In this document: positions 9,334 to 17,491 of the stretch, piece after piece
How positions within the stretch are numbered: position 1 is the first letter of the stretch
How the letters are laid out: each line of letters opens with the position of its first letter
NCBI RefSeq assembly: GCF_010731735.1
Contig: NZ_AP022588.1
Span: 1,550,001 to 1,614,000 of the forward strand
DNA: 64,000 nucleotides
Direction of reading: 5' to 3'
Origin: Mycolicibacterium sediminis
GTDB taxonomy: Bacteria > Actinomycetota > Actinomycetes > Mycobacteriales > Mycobacteriaceae
The notes under the pieces: model-generated
Database searches by the model: none
Seen by the model: only the letters and a program-made list of their open reading frames with translations
What the model was told of the DNA's origin: nothing
Made by a program: the position numbers and the translations under genes

Positions 9334-10149
9334 TCAGCCGATCACCGGCAGTCGTCGTTCTCTGGCGAGGTGGTCGAGTGCGCGCTGCATGACGTGCCGC
9401 ACGTGCGCGTCGACCTCGTCGACGTCGGGGTCCTCGCCGAACTCGGCGACGACGTCGATGGCGGGGAGCACCTGGGTGACGATCTTGGTGGGCAGCGGCA
9501 GGTTGACCGGCAGGACGGCCGACAATCCGAACGGGAAGCCGAACGAGATGGGCAGGATCTTGGCGCGCAGCAGCTTGTCGAGACGCAGGGTCTTGGCCAT
9601 CCACTCCCCGCGGGACAGGAACAGTTGCGCCTCCTGCCCGCCGATCGACACCGACGGGACGATGGGGACGCCGGCGTTGAGCGCGGCCCGGACGTATCCG
9701 GTCCGGCCGCCGAAGTCGATCTTGTCCCCCGCGAAGGTCGGCCGGTAGACGTCGTAGTCACCGCCGGGGAAGACGACCACCACGCCGCCGGAGCGCAATG
9801 CCTCGTCGGCGTTCTCGTGGCTCGCGCCGATGAACCCGGTCCGGCGGAAGAAGTCGCCGGTGGGTCCCATGAACATGATGTCGTGGGACAGCGTGAAGAT
9901 CGGCCGGTCGTAGCCGAACCGCTCGTAGAAGCCGGTCGCGAACACCGGGACGTCCATCGCGAACAGGCCGCCGGAGTGGTTGCCGACCACGAGCGCACCG
10001 CCGGTGGGGAAGTCGTCCAGACCGCGGACCTCGGCCCGGTGATAGCCCTTGATCAGCGGGCGGAGCACCCCCATCACCCGCGCAGTGAAACCGGGGTCCC
10101 ACTTCGTCACCTCGGTGGGCGTCGGGTCGGTCGGTTCGTTCGCGCTCAC
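9334..10149 (-). CDS. PlsC-like acyltransferase (Rv1428c type)
   Basis: A 271-residue acyltransferase of the glycerolipid family. The catalytic motif NHSGGLFAMD (NHx4D variant) is at about residues 57-66, and a second conserved block VVVFPGGDYDVYRP corresponds to the FPEG-type motif. It probably transfers an acyl chain to a lyso-lipid or glycerol acceptor. GTG start after an AGGGGGAT ribosome site. It is the first gene of the acyltransferase-fadD12-lipO operon and has a KstR-type palindrome 18 bp upstream of its start. Confidence 0.85.
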   Translation of the reverse strand: MSANEPTDPTPTEVTKWDPGFTARVMGVLRPLIKGYHRAEVRGLDDFPTGGALVVGNHSGGLFAMDVPVFATGFYERFGYDRPIFTLSHDIMFMGPTGDFFRRTGFIGASHENADEALRSGGVVVVFPGGDYDVYRPTFAGDKIDFGGRTGYVRAALNAGVPIVPSVSIGGQEAQLFLSRGEWMAKTLRLDKLLRAKILPISFGFPFGLSAVLPVNLPLPTKIVTQVLPAIDVVAEFGEDPDVDEVDAHVRHVMQRALDHLARERRLPVIG

Positions 10150-10167
10150 GGATCCCCCTGCTGGAAT

Positions 10168-10181
10168 TGGAACGTGTTCTA
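10168..10181. promoter_or_regulatory. KstR-type operator before the fadD12 operon
   Basis: TGGAACGTGTTCTA fits every fixed position of the published KstR motif TNNAACNNGTTNNA. It lies just upstream of the Rv1428c-like acyltransferase start. KstR is the TetR repressor of cholesterol catabolism; I infer derepression of this operon during sterol use. Confidence 0.6.
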
Positions 10182-10231
10182 GTTCTGATCCTAGCGGGGG
10201 TGCCGGGCCCGGCCAAATGTCGTTCGATTCG

Positions 10232-10720
10232 TCAGACCTTGACGATGAACTCCGACGTGTAGAACTCCACCGGCGTCTGCGAGAAGGGTGCGGGACGCGT
10301 CACGATCACCCATGCGCCGGTGGCGTTGGCGTCGATCGGACCCGACACGGTGGTGCGGCCGCTCCCGCCCGGGTCGGTGCGAAGGATGCCGGTGACGACG
10401 CCCGGCGCGCCGGGACCGCAGCCCATCGAGCCGCGTGGGGTCTGGATGATCCGCACGTCGTAGAACGAGTCGGGCACGGCGGTGTTGAAGTCGACGTCTG
10501 CCGAGACGGTGTTACCGGACGTGCTGAGGTAGGCGGTCCCGCGGGCGTAGCCGGTCGCGTCGACGAAGTCCTGCTGGATGAAGTCGCAGCTCTTGTAGTT
10601 GCTCAGCAGCGGGACCTGGGTCCTGGGGGTGTCCGCGGACGCGACGGCGGGGCTGAGGACGGACAGGCCGGTGGCGGCGGCGACTACCAGCGCGCACGTC
10701 AGTGTGGTCATGAGGGGCAT
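10232..10720 (-). CDS. Small secreted protein, unknown function
   Basis: A 162-residue protein with a clear Sec signal peptide: a short N-region, a hydrophobic core rich in L, V and A to about residue 25, and a probable cut after AVASA (residues 25-29). The mature part has two cysteines (KSCDF and MGCGPG) that could form a disulfide and is rich in Thr, Ser and beta-branched residues. I do not recognise a named domain. The start at 10720 has AGGA just upstream. It is monocistronic, between the fadD12 operon and the divergent nat gene. Confidence 0.75.
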   Translation of the reverse strand: MPLMTTLTCALVVAAATGLSVLSPAVASADTPRTQVPLLSNYKSCDFIQQDFVDATGYARGTAYLSTSGNTVSADVDFNTAVPDSFYDVRIIQTPRGSMGCGPGAPGVVTGILRTDPGGSGRTTVSGPIDANATGAWVIVTRPAPFSQTPVEFYTSEFIVKV

Positions 10721-10815
10721 TGTCCTGGTTATCGGCCCCCGCCGCAGTTGCTCGGGTCACAACGCTGGTCAGAGGTGCTTGACCTCAACGGTGGTCGAGG
10801 TTCCAGGATGGACCC

Positions 10816-11646
10816 GTGACGCTCGACCCCGCTGGGTACCTCGCCCGGATCGGCCACACCGGTCCCACCGATCCGACCCTCGTGACGCTGCACGCCATCG
10901 TCACCGCGCACGGCCGGACCATCCCGTTCGAGAATCTCGACCCCCTGCTGGGCGTCCCGGTCGACGACCTCGGCGCTGCCGTGCTCGCCGAGAAGATGGT
11001 GGACCGCAGGCGCGGGGGCTACTGCTACGAGCACAACGGTCTGCTCGGATACGTGCTCGAGGCGCTGGGCTACGGCGTCGAGCGTCTCGCGGGCCGCGTC
11101 GTGTGGATGGCACCGCCCGACGCGCCGCTGCCGGCGATGACCCACAACGTGCTGGCGGTGACCGTGCCCGGTGACGACGTCCCGTTCCTGGTCGACGTCG
11201 GCTTCGGCGGCCAGACGCTGCCCTCGCCGATCCGGCTCGAGGCGGGACCCGTGCAGCAGACGCGGATCGAGCCGTACCGCATCAGCGCCCACGGCGACGA
11301 CCTGCTGCTCGAGGCGTTGGTGCGCGATCACTGGCAGGCGCTGTACGCGTTCGGCACCGCGCCGCAGCCGCTTATCGACCTCGAAGTGGGCAGCTGGTAC
11401 GTCTCCACTCACCCGCGGTCGGTCTTCGTCGTCGGTCTCAGCGCGGCACTGGTCACCGACGACGCGCGGTACAACCTGCGCGGCCGCAACCTCGCGATCC
11501 ACCGGGCCGACGGCAGCGAGAGGGTCCGGTTCGACACCGCCGCGCAGGTGCTGGACACGCTCGGCGACCGGTTCGGCATCGACGTCGACGATCTGGGGGA
11601 CCGCGGGGTGGTGGAGGCTCGGGTGGCGCAGGTGCTGGATGGCTGA
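10816..11646 (+). CDS. nat: Arylamine N-acetyltransferase
   Basis: A 276-residue enzyme that moves an acyl group from CoA to arylamines or hydrazines via a cysteine thioester. The catalytic triad is intact at the standard positions: Cys70 in RGGYCYEHN, His110 in MTHNVL and Asp127 in VDVGFGG. The length matches mycobacterial NAT (about 275 aa). GTG start after AGGATGGA. In M. tuberculosis nat sits in the cholesterol cluster; here it stands alone at the edge of the accessory region, so it may be an additional copy. Confidence in the family is high; the physiological substrate is unknown. Confidence 0.93.
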   Translation: MTLDPAGYLARIGHTGPTDPTLVTLHAIVTAHGRTIPFENLDPLLGVPVDDLGAAVLAEKMVDRRRGGYCYEHNGLLGYVLEALGYGVERLAGRVVWMAPPDAPLPAMTHNVLAVTVPGDDVPFLVDVGFGGQTLPSPIRLEAGPVQQTRIEPYRISAHGDDLLLEALVRDHWQALYAFGTAPQPLIDLEVGSWYVSTHPRSVFVVGLSAALVTDDARYNLRGRNLAIHRADGSERVRFDTAAQVLDTLGDRFGIDVDDLGDRGVVEARVAQVLDG

Positions 11647-11936
11647 GCTGTGACCCGAATGGCGGTGGTTCGCTGTGTCCGCCGTCGAGCACTCGACAGG
11701 CTCGGGTTTACAGCCAGGAGAATGGACACCACGCAGTCTCGCGGACGCGCATCGGCTTCCTGAACCAGCTAGGAGTGATCCGCGGCTGCAACGTGGGCTG
11801 ATCCGAAGAAATACCGGGGCGTCTAGCCCCGAGAGATGAGGACCAATCAACTCGTCAATCGGACTGTCGAATCGAGCCCCCACCCGCAGAGCCCTGAAGA
11901 GATATTCGCGAAGCAAGCCGACGGAAGGCGTAGGCA

Positions 11937-12717
11937 ATGCTCGAAGTCATCGACAAGGGGTCAGCGACCCCGTCGCACCCTGCACCTCTGCTGTTCGTCC
12001 ATGGCGCTTACCACGGAGCTTGATGCTGGGACGAGTACTTCCTCGACTTCTTTGCCGACAAGGGTTACCACGCACTGGCAATGAGCCTTCGCGGGCACGG
12101 CGGCAGTCCCTCCCCGAAGCGACTGAGGTTCTGCAGGTTGGAAGACTATGTCGACGATGTGCGATCCGTCGTGGCGGAGCTGCCCGCTGAACCAGTGCTG
12201 GTTGGCCACTCGATGGGCGGGTTCATCGTGCAGAAGCACTTGCAGCGTCACGACGCCCCTGCAGCGGTGTTGATGGCGTCCACCTCAGTCCAAGGGCAGC
12301 CGCGCTTTCACCAATCGCCTCACGACACAAAACCCCTGGCTGATGCTGCGCAACGGAATCACCGGAGACTTGGTGAACGGATTCAACACGCCGACCGCCG
12401 CCCGCCGGGTGTTCTTCTCGAGCGCCACAGCAGAATCCGATGTGGTCCGATACTCCGCGAAGTTGTGCAACGACAGCCAACTGGTCGCATACGACGCCCT
12501 GCGGCCGATCGCACATCCGGAGAGGGTGACGACGCCGGTTCTGGTCCTCGGGGCGCAACTCGATGCCGTCATCACGCTGGCTGAAATAACTGCGACCGCA
12601 AAGGCTTACGGCTCGGACGCGGAAGTCTTCCCCGACATGGGCCACAACATGATGCTTGAGCCGGGATTGGCCGCTGTCGCCGAACGTATCGACACCTGGG
12701 TGTCGGGCCAGGGCTGA
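11937..12717 (+). pseudogene. Alpha/beta-hydrolase pseudogene (stop plus frameshift)
   Basis: The reading starts at ATG 11937 with a typical hydrolase N-terminus (LLFVHGAYHGA) but meets TGA at 12021-12023, where the family has Trp in the HGAWCWDE motif. The frame continues as CWDEYFLDFFADKGYHALAM, then the intact nucleophile elbow VGHSMGGFIV. Near the GGG at 12294-12296 the reading moves by one base, and the next frame carries the rest of the fold (NPWLMLRNGITGD, the acid loop VLGAQLDAVIT, and the catalytic His in DMGHNMMLEPG) to the stop at 12717. One extra G in that run explains the shift. Two independent lesions make this a recently inactivated gene. Confidence 0.85.
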
Positions 12718-12917
12718 CGGGCGGGCTCATTTAGATCCCCAAGTCCCGCCGTACCGTCCGCGGGGGAGCTTTAGGCCGGCCGTCGCCGCCAACCACCCTG
12801 CGAGGACGTCGGTTTCGGCCGCGGGCACGGCGACGAGGTGACGTGCCAGACCGTGGAGCACCACGGCGGCCTCGTTCGCCCCCGCGTACTGATCGCTGGT
12901 GAGGCGCGCCTGTCAAG

Positions 12918-12930
12918 ATTGGTGACCAAT
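12918..12930. promoter_or_regulatory. Perfect palindromic operator ATTGGTGACCAAT (site 1)
   Basis: This 13-bp sequence is a perfect inverted repeat around a central G and has the TGGT-N-ACCA core of FadR-type GntR operators. It precedes the GntR gene at 13016. A TACAGT -10 box (12954-12959) follows exactly 23 bp later, so the operator abuts the -35 position. Autoregulation by this GntR protein is the simplest reading. Confidence 0.7.
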
Positions 12931-13015
12931 TACGCAACAAAATCGATCTGGGTTACAGTACGGCGCGAATCGCCTTGCTGCCACAGGAGCACCGCACCGC
13001 GAAGGGGGTCAGCTC

Positions 13016-13750
13016 ATGGACCGGGTCGCCAGCGACTACTCACCTGTTCGGAATGGGTTGCCCAGCAGGTCGACCACCGGAGAGCAGGTTGCCGAACTGA
13101 TTCGGCAGGCCATCATCACGGGTGCGATCGGACGCAGCGCGCCCCTGCGCGAAGAGGCCATCGCGGCGCAGTTCGAAGTATCCCGCCGGACCGTGCGCGA
13201 CGCGTTGCGAATCTTGGAGGGATTCGGGCTGGTCCGACATCAGCGCCACAAGGGTACCCAGGTGGCCGATTTCTCCGCGGCCGACATCCGCGACCTGTAC
13301 AACACGCGTCTGGTGCTGGAAACCGCTGCGGCACAACGGTGGTGTACCGCGGACCCGGCGGCCCCCGACGATGCGCTCGCCGAACGGTTGAGCGAGGCCT
13401 TCGATAGGCTGCGCGCCGCCAGCGAACAACTCGACGCGGTGCAGGTGGTGGAGGCTGATCTCGGATTCCATGCCGCCGTGATCGGATTGATGGCTAGTCC
13501 TCGCGCCGACCGGTTCTTCGGATCCATCGCTCAAGAAATGGCGTTCGCCATCGCCATCCTCGAGGCCACGCAGCGTGAGACGCAGACCCGCCCCGCTCAA
13601 GCGCTGGCCGAACACGAAGCAATTCGCCATGCATTGATGGACCGCGACCACGATCGTGCTCGAGAACTCATCACCACCCACGTTGAGACCAACCGTGAAC
13701 GGCTAGTTGCCATCGTGCGCGCGCAAGACGTGCACGTCGGGGGCGACTGA
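13016..13750 (+). CDS. GntR/FadR-family transcriptional regulator
   Basis: A 244-residue regulator. The winged helix-turn-helix spans about residues 23-90, with the recognition part FEVSRRTVRDALRILEGFG and the wing LVRHQRHKGTQV. The all-helical FCD ligand domain follows, with probable metal-ligand histidines (DLGFHAAV; ALAEHEAIRHAL; ITTHVETN), as in FadR-subfamily regulators sensing carboxylic acids. ATG start 16 bases after a weak GAAGGGG site. The same 13-bp palindrome lies before this gene, before the amidohydrolase at 15857 and before the kinase at 41605, so it probably controls all three. The effector is unknown. Confidence 0.88.
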   Translation: MDRVASDYSPVRNGLPSRSTTGEQVAELIRQAIITGAIGRSAPLREEAIAAQFEVSRRTVRDALRILEGFGLVRHQRHKGTQVADFSAADIRDLYNTRLVLETAAAQRWCTADPAAPDDALAERLSEAFDRLRAASEQLDAVQVVEADLGFHAAVIGLMASPRADRFFGSIAQEMAFAIAILEATQRETQTRPAQALAEHEAIRHALMDRDHDRARELITTHVETNRERLVAIVRAQDVHVGGD

Positions 13751-13796
13751 CGTCCCGATCCGCGGTGCGTTGCCGCCCCGGCGCCGGGTGCCGTGG

Positions 13797-14816
13797 TCAC
13801 GGGATGAGGCGGGCCAGGCCCTCCTCGATGGCGCGTACCGCAGCGCCCGTGCGCGACCGTTCGGCAAGTTTGTGCAAGATCTTCTCGACGTGAGCAGTCG
13901 TGGTGCGCACCGATATCCCAAAGCGCGAAGCTATTTGTTGATTCGACAGGCCGTGGGCCACCCCGGTGAGGATGTCGACCTCGCGACCGGTCAAACCGTA
14001 GGGAACCTGCGTCGGAGTCGTGGCGACCAAAGCGACAATCCCTGACCCCCAGAGGGGTTCGTCGACACGGTCCATGCGCACCCGCAGCCAGGACGTGGCA
14101 GTCGGCCATAGTCCGATGACGGACTCCCTGCCGCTACTCAAGAAGCGGGCGGTGGCGAGGATGAACTCGGGCTCGTCGCAGACCCCGGGTGCGGGACACC
14201 GTCCCCAGGCGTGACTGCGGCCGGTGCCGTCCATGTAGGCAAGGGACGACGTGTCGGCCGTCAGCCGGGGACGCACCGGGGAGCACAACCGCCCGATGCT
14301 TGGAGCGATGGCCTTGAGTAGAAGCGAATGCCTCCGGTCGAACGTCCCCCGCGTGTCCGACGACATGTGGACCATGCCCACGTAGTCCCCGCTTTGACCG
14401 AACAGGCACGTCGTCATGCCGTCCTGAAAGCCAGCGGGACCGATGACGTCTTCGTAGAACTCGGTCGTGCGGTAGTCGTAGGGTAGGTCCGCGAAGCGCA
14501 GCGGCTGCTTGCACGCGAGCATCTCGTGGTGCGGATCGGTGTCTGTGTAGGGCTCGCTCAGGCCTAGCAGCGTCGATGGTGCGTATTCGACGTTGCTCAC
14601 GAGCACATGGTGACGGGCGACGGGGTTCCACCCGAGGATCGCCGCCGCATCGGCGTGCACGATGCCGCCCAGCCGTTCGAGGATGTACGCGCCGGCCGGA
14701 CCGCGTTCCTCACTGCCGGCGCTGTAGGCGCAGTCCGCAATGAGATCCACGTCCGGCCCGGTCAGGTGGACGTCGCTTTCCGTGTCGTAGTGAAGGGGCA
14801 CTCGACGACCTCTCAT
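13797..14816 (-). CDS. LuxR-family transcriptional regulator
   Basis: A 339-residue protein with an unassigned N-terminal sensory region (about 1-265, GAF-like length, no receiver Asp pattern) and a C-terminal LuxR helix-turn-helix: YGLTGREVDILTGVAHGLSN, then QIASRFGISVRTTTAHVEKI. It reads away from the GntR gene, with only 46 bp between the convergent stops. It has no sensor kinase partner nearby, so it probably binds a small ligand itself. It may be a second regulator of the amidohydrolase-permease-lyase genes. Confidence 0.8.
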   Translation of the reverse strand: MRGRRVPLHYDTESDVHLTGPDVDLIADCAYSAGSEERGPAGAYILERLGGIVHADAAAILGWNPVARHHVLVSNVEYAPSTLLGLSEPYTDTDPHHEMLACKQPLRFADLPYDYRTTEFYEDVIGPAGFQDGMTTCLFGQSGDYVGMVHMSSDTRGTFDRRHSLLLKAIAPSIGRLCSPVRPRLTADTSSLAYMDGTGRSHAWGRCPAPGVCDEPEFILATARFLSSGRESVIGLWPTATSWLRVRMDRVDEPLWGSGIVALVATTPTQVPYGLTGREVDILTGVAHGLSNQQIASRFGISVRTTTAHVEKILHKLAERSRTGAAVRAIEEGLARLIP

Positions 14817-15273
14817 CTCGGATGAGGTTGTGAAGAGGCTGAACCCGAGAGGAAGGGGCGACGCGGTCAGCCGCCACCTATTCTAGCGCCGTCGTCGTCG
14901 ATTGCGCCCCGAGTTCAGGTGTTCGGCCAGCAATTCGAAGTCTGGGAAAGCGCTGGACAAACGTGGTGATGGTGATGCCATTGTGCGACAGCACGGCCGA
15001 CCCCGCAACAGATCCGACGGGCGTCCCGAAAGCGTCGACATCCCCGGGCAATCGCGACATCGGTTCGATGCCATCTCTGAGGGCGTCGCCAGTCCGGAAT
15101 GCTCCGAACCTCGTTCGATCCCGTTCGGACGCCGTGAAGCCGGGAAGCGGTGAAGCCGTTGCGGTGAATTTGCCTGGCGACGCGGATCGGTCAGGACGCC
15201 GACCCGCCTTTGGGACGTAGCCGTGCGTTCTGGCGGCCGCGCCCCATTGGAATCCATTGGGCGGACGGCTCTT
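14817..15273. other. Non-coding gap with no recognisable gene
   Basis: This 457-bp stretch has only short frames without family signatures. On the minus strand a ~60-residue frame (14878-15060) ends TTFVQRFPRLRIAG, which resembles the last residues of a cytochrome P450, but no haem-binding Cys motif precedes it. I treat it as probable gene debris or spacer. Confidence 0.4.
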
Positions 15274-15715
15274 TCACGCCGACCGTGCCGGGATGACGCC
15301 GACGCGCCTCTGCAACCCGTGATCTTCCTGAATCGAGTTACCGCCGTCGACCACGAGGCATTGGCCCGTGATGTAGGAAGCCGCCCTGGCGGTCAGCATC
15401 AGGATGGAGTGCGCCACCTCATCCGCCGTTCCGGATCTGCCGAGCGGGCAGGAAGCACCTGCTGCCAGCTCGTCCTCGGTGGTCGATTCCGTCACGATCC
15501 ACCCAGGCGCTACGGCGTTGCAGGTGATGCCGGCCCCGGCGTAGTCGATGGCGACTGACCGGGTCATGCCCACCGAACCCGCCTTGGCCGCGTGATAGGC
15601 CCGTCTCCTGGGGCAGCGCACAGCGGTCCCGATACCGAGGACACGTTGACCACCCGGCCGTATCCGCGAATGGACGATCGGGACCGAATCACGGGTGCGC
15701 TGATCGGTCGATGGG
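15274..15715 (-). pseudogene. SDR oxidoreductase fragment, 5'-truncated and frameshifted
   Basis: The minus strand encodes the C-terminal half of a short-chain dehydrogenase: GYGRVVNVSSVSGP in one frame, then YHAAKAGSVGMTRS with the catalytic Tyr and Lys, ITCNAVAPGWIVTE and ITGQCLVVDGGNS in another. The switch near 15600 is a frameshift. About 130 N-terminal residues with the TGxxxGIG cofactor loop are missing. Homology stops around 15710, exactly where an operator-like ATGGGTGACCAAT begins, so the loss probably accompanied the joining of the downstream promoter. Confidence 0.8.
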
Positions 15716-15723
15716 TGACCAAT
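15711..15723. promoter_or_regulatory. Operator variant ATGGGTGACCAAT (site 2)
   Basis: This has one mismatch to the 13-bp palindrome found at 12918, 15819 and 41486. The following bases (TACGGACAACAA) also resemble those after site 1 (TACGCAACAA), suggesting a copied promoter segment. It lies 108 bp upstream of site 3 and could work with it by looping. Confidence 0.5.
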
Positions 15724-15784
15724 TACGGACAACAACGTGACCGCTCGACCGTTCGGTTGGCGTCCCTATGGCGCGTGCGGCCTC

Positions 15785-15803
15785 CGGCATATACGGTATG
15801 CCG
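15785..15803. promoter_or_regulatory. Inverted repeat CGGCATA-N5-TATGCCG overlapping a -10 box
   Basis: Seven-base arms match perfectly around TACGG. The sequence TACGGT (15792-15797) inside it fits the mycobacterial TANNNT -10 box, so a regulator bound here would block the amidohydrolase promoter. It is unlike the 13-bp operator and may belong to another regulator such as the nearby LuxR protein. Confidence 0.45.
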
Positions 15804-15818
15804 ATCAGAATTTGTTTA

Positions 15819-15831
15819 ATTGGTGACCAAT
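15819..15831. promoter_or_regulatory. Perfect operator ATTGGTGACCAAT (site 3)
   Basis: Identical to site 1. It lies 25 bp upstream of the amidohydrolase start and downstream of the candidate -10 box at 15792, so a bound GntR protein would act as a roadblock in the transcript leader. Confidence 0.7.
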
Positions 15832-15856
15832 GTTGCAACGACCGAGGGGTTGACCG

Positions 15857-17491
15857 ATGGGCGTAATGGCGTTCCGCAACGGAACCGTGTGGAGGGGCAA
15901 TGGCCTTCCGGACACGGATCGGCTCCTGGTCGTCGACGGTCGCATCGCGCCGTGGGACGAGGATGTGAGCCCGGACGTCTCCGTCGACCTGAACGGCGGA
16001 CTCTTGGCGCCCGCCTTCGGTGACGGTCACGCACACCCCATTCTTGCGGGCCTGGAACAGCAGGGACCGGCGATTCGGGATGCGCGCGACGTGTCCGAGA
16101 TCGTCGAACGGGTACAGGCGTGGGCGCAGGACCACCCCGACGACGAGTGGATCGTGGCTGCTAGTTACGACGCCACCCTCACCCCGTCTGGGTTGTTCGA
16201 CGCTCGCTGGCTCGACGCCGTGGTGCCCGATCGCCCGGTGATGCTGCGGGCGTGGGACTACCACTCGGTGTGGTGCAACACGCGGGCGCTCGAACTCGCC
16301 GGCATCGACGAGGACACTCCGCAGCCCGACGTCGGCGAGATCCCGCGGCGGGACGACGGTCAGCCGCTGGGCACGCTTCTGGAGTGGGGTGCGGTAGACC
16401 TTGCGCTACGGGTCGCTCCGGCGCCCAGTCTCGATCAAGGGGTCGAAGCGTTGGAGTACGCCACGGGACACCTCGCCGGCCGTGGCATCGCCTGGTTCCA
16501 GGACGCGTGGGTGGATCCGGACGACATCGAGATCTGGCTGGCGGCTGCCCAGCGGGGCGTGCTCCGATGCCGCGCCGATCTAGCGCTGCGGGCGGACCCG
16601 CTGCGGTGGGCCGAACAGCGCTACCAGATTGCCGGGCAACGCGATCGTATCCGTGCCGCACCCCATCTCACGTGCAACACCATCAAGTTCTTCGTCGACG
16701 GAATCATCGAGAACCACACCGCGCACCTGCTTCACGACTATGCCGATGCGTGCACCCGTGGCATGAAGGTGTGGCAGCACGACGAGCTCCTGGCTGCCGC
16801 GGCGTTCGTCGACGAGCTCGGCTTCGAATTGCACCTGCACGCCATCGGTGACGCGGGAGCCCGCTCTGCCCTCGACGCCGTGGAGCACATCCAAGCCGTC
16901 AACGGTCCTCGGGACCGGCGCCCGGTCATCGCCCATGCCCAACTCGTCGACGACGATGACCTGCCCAGGTTTGCCGACCTCGGTGTCATCGCGTGCTTCC
17001 AGCCATTGTGGGCCACCACGGATGACGTCATGCAGCAATTGACGCTCCCGCGGTTGGGGCACGAGCGAGGCCACCGGCAGTACCGCATCGGCTCGGTCTT
17101 GAGGTCCGGCGCACCGATGAGCTTCGGCAGTGACTGGCCCGTCACCAGTGCAGACGTCCTACCGGCTCTGCAGACGGCCGTCACCCGGGCACGCCAAGAC
17201 GGCACCCCACACGGTGGTTGGATGCCGGAGGAACGCATAGACATCGTCGACGCACTCGACATCGTCACCCGCGGCGTCGCCTATCAAGCCGGCGCGGAGA
17301 CCAGCCGCGGTGTGTTGAACGACGGCTTCGAGGCGGACCTGGTGTGGCTGTCGGCCGACCCGCGGCAGTCACCCGTAAGCGACCTGAGTTCGATATCGGT
17401 TCTCGGCACCTGGGTCGCGGGAATCCCCACTTACCAATTGAATTCGACGTCCAGCACCCTGCAGGCGCAGATGGAGCGTACTCGTGTCTGA
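15857..17491 (+). CDS. YtcJ-type metal-dependent amidohydrolase
   Basis: A 544-residue member of the amidohydrolase superfamily (Amidohydro_3/YtcJ group, including N-substituted formamide deformylase). The first metal motif is GDGHAHP (HxH). Later ligands are probably in FELHLHAIGDAG and RPVIAHAQLVDD, with the final Asp in SFGSDWPVTSADVLP. The C-terminal beta-sandwich is completed by GFEADLVWLSADP. It should hydrolyse an amide, formamide or cyclic amide in the cytoplasm. It starts the operon amidohydrolase-permease-fused kinase/lyase, overlapping the permease by 8 bp. It is probably controlled by the 13-bp GntR operators upstream. The true substrate is unknown; an N-acyl amino alcohol would fit the neighbours. 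Confidence 0.85.
   Translation: MGVMAFRNGTVWRGNGLPDTDRLLVVDGRIAPWDEDVSPDVSVDLNGGLLAPAFGDGHAHPILAGLEQQGPAIRDARDVSEIVERVQAWAQDHPDDEWIVAASYDATLTPSGLFDARWLDAVVPDRPVMLRAWDYHSVWCNTRALELAGIDEDTPQPDVGEIPRRDDGQPLGTLLEWGAVDLALRVAPAPSLDQGVEALEYATGHLAGRGIAWFQDAWVDPDDIEIWLAAAQRGVLRCRADLALRADPLRWAEQRYQIAGQRDRIRAAPHLTCNTIKFFVDGIIENHTAHLLHDYADACTRGMKVWQHDELLAAAAFVDELGFELHLHAIGDAGARSALDAVEHIQAVNGPRDRRPVIAHAQLVDDDDLPRFADLGVIACFQPLWATTDDVMQQLTLPRLGHERGHRQYRIGSVLRSGAPMSFGSDWPVTSADVLPALQTAVTRARQDGTPHGGWMPEERIDIVDALDIVTRGVAYQAGAETSRGVLNDGFEADLVWLSADPRQSPVSDLSSISVLGTWVAGIPTYQLNSTSSTLQAQMERTRV

Noticed and set aside
14878..15060. Possible cytochrome P450 C-terminal remnant
   Set aside because: Only a ~14-residue tail looks similar and no haem-binding Cys motif precedes it.
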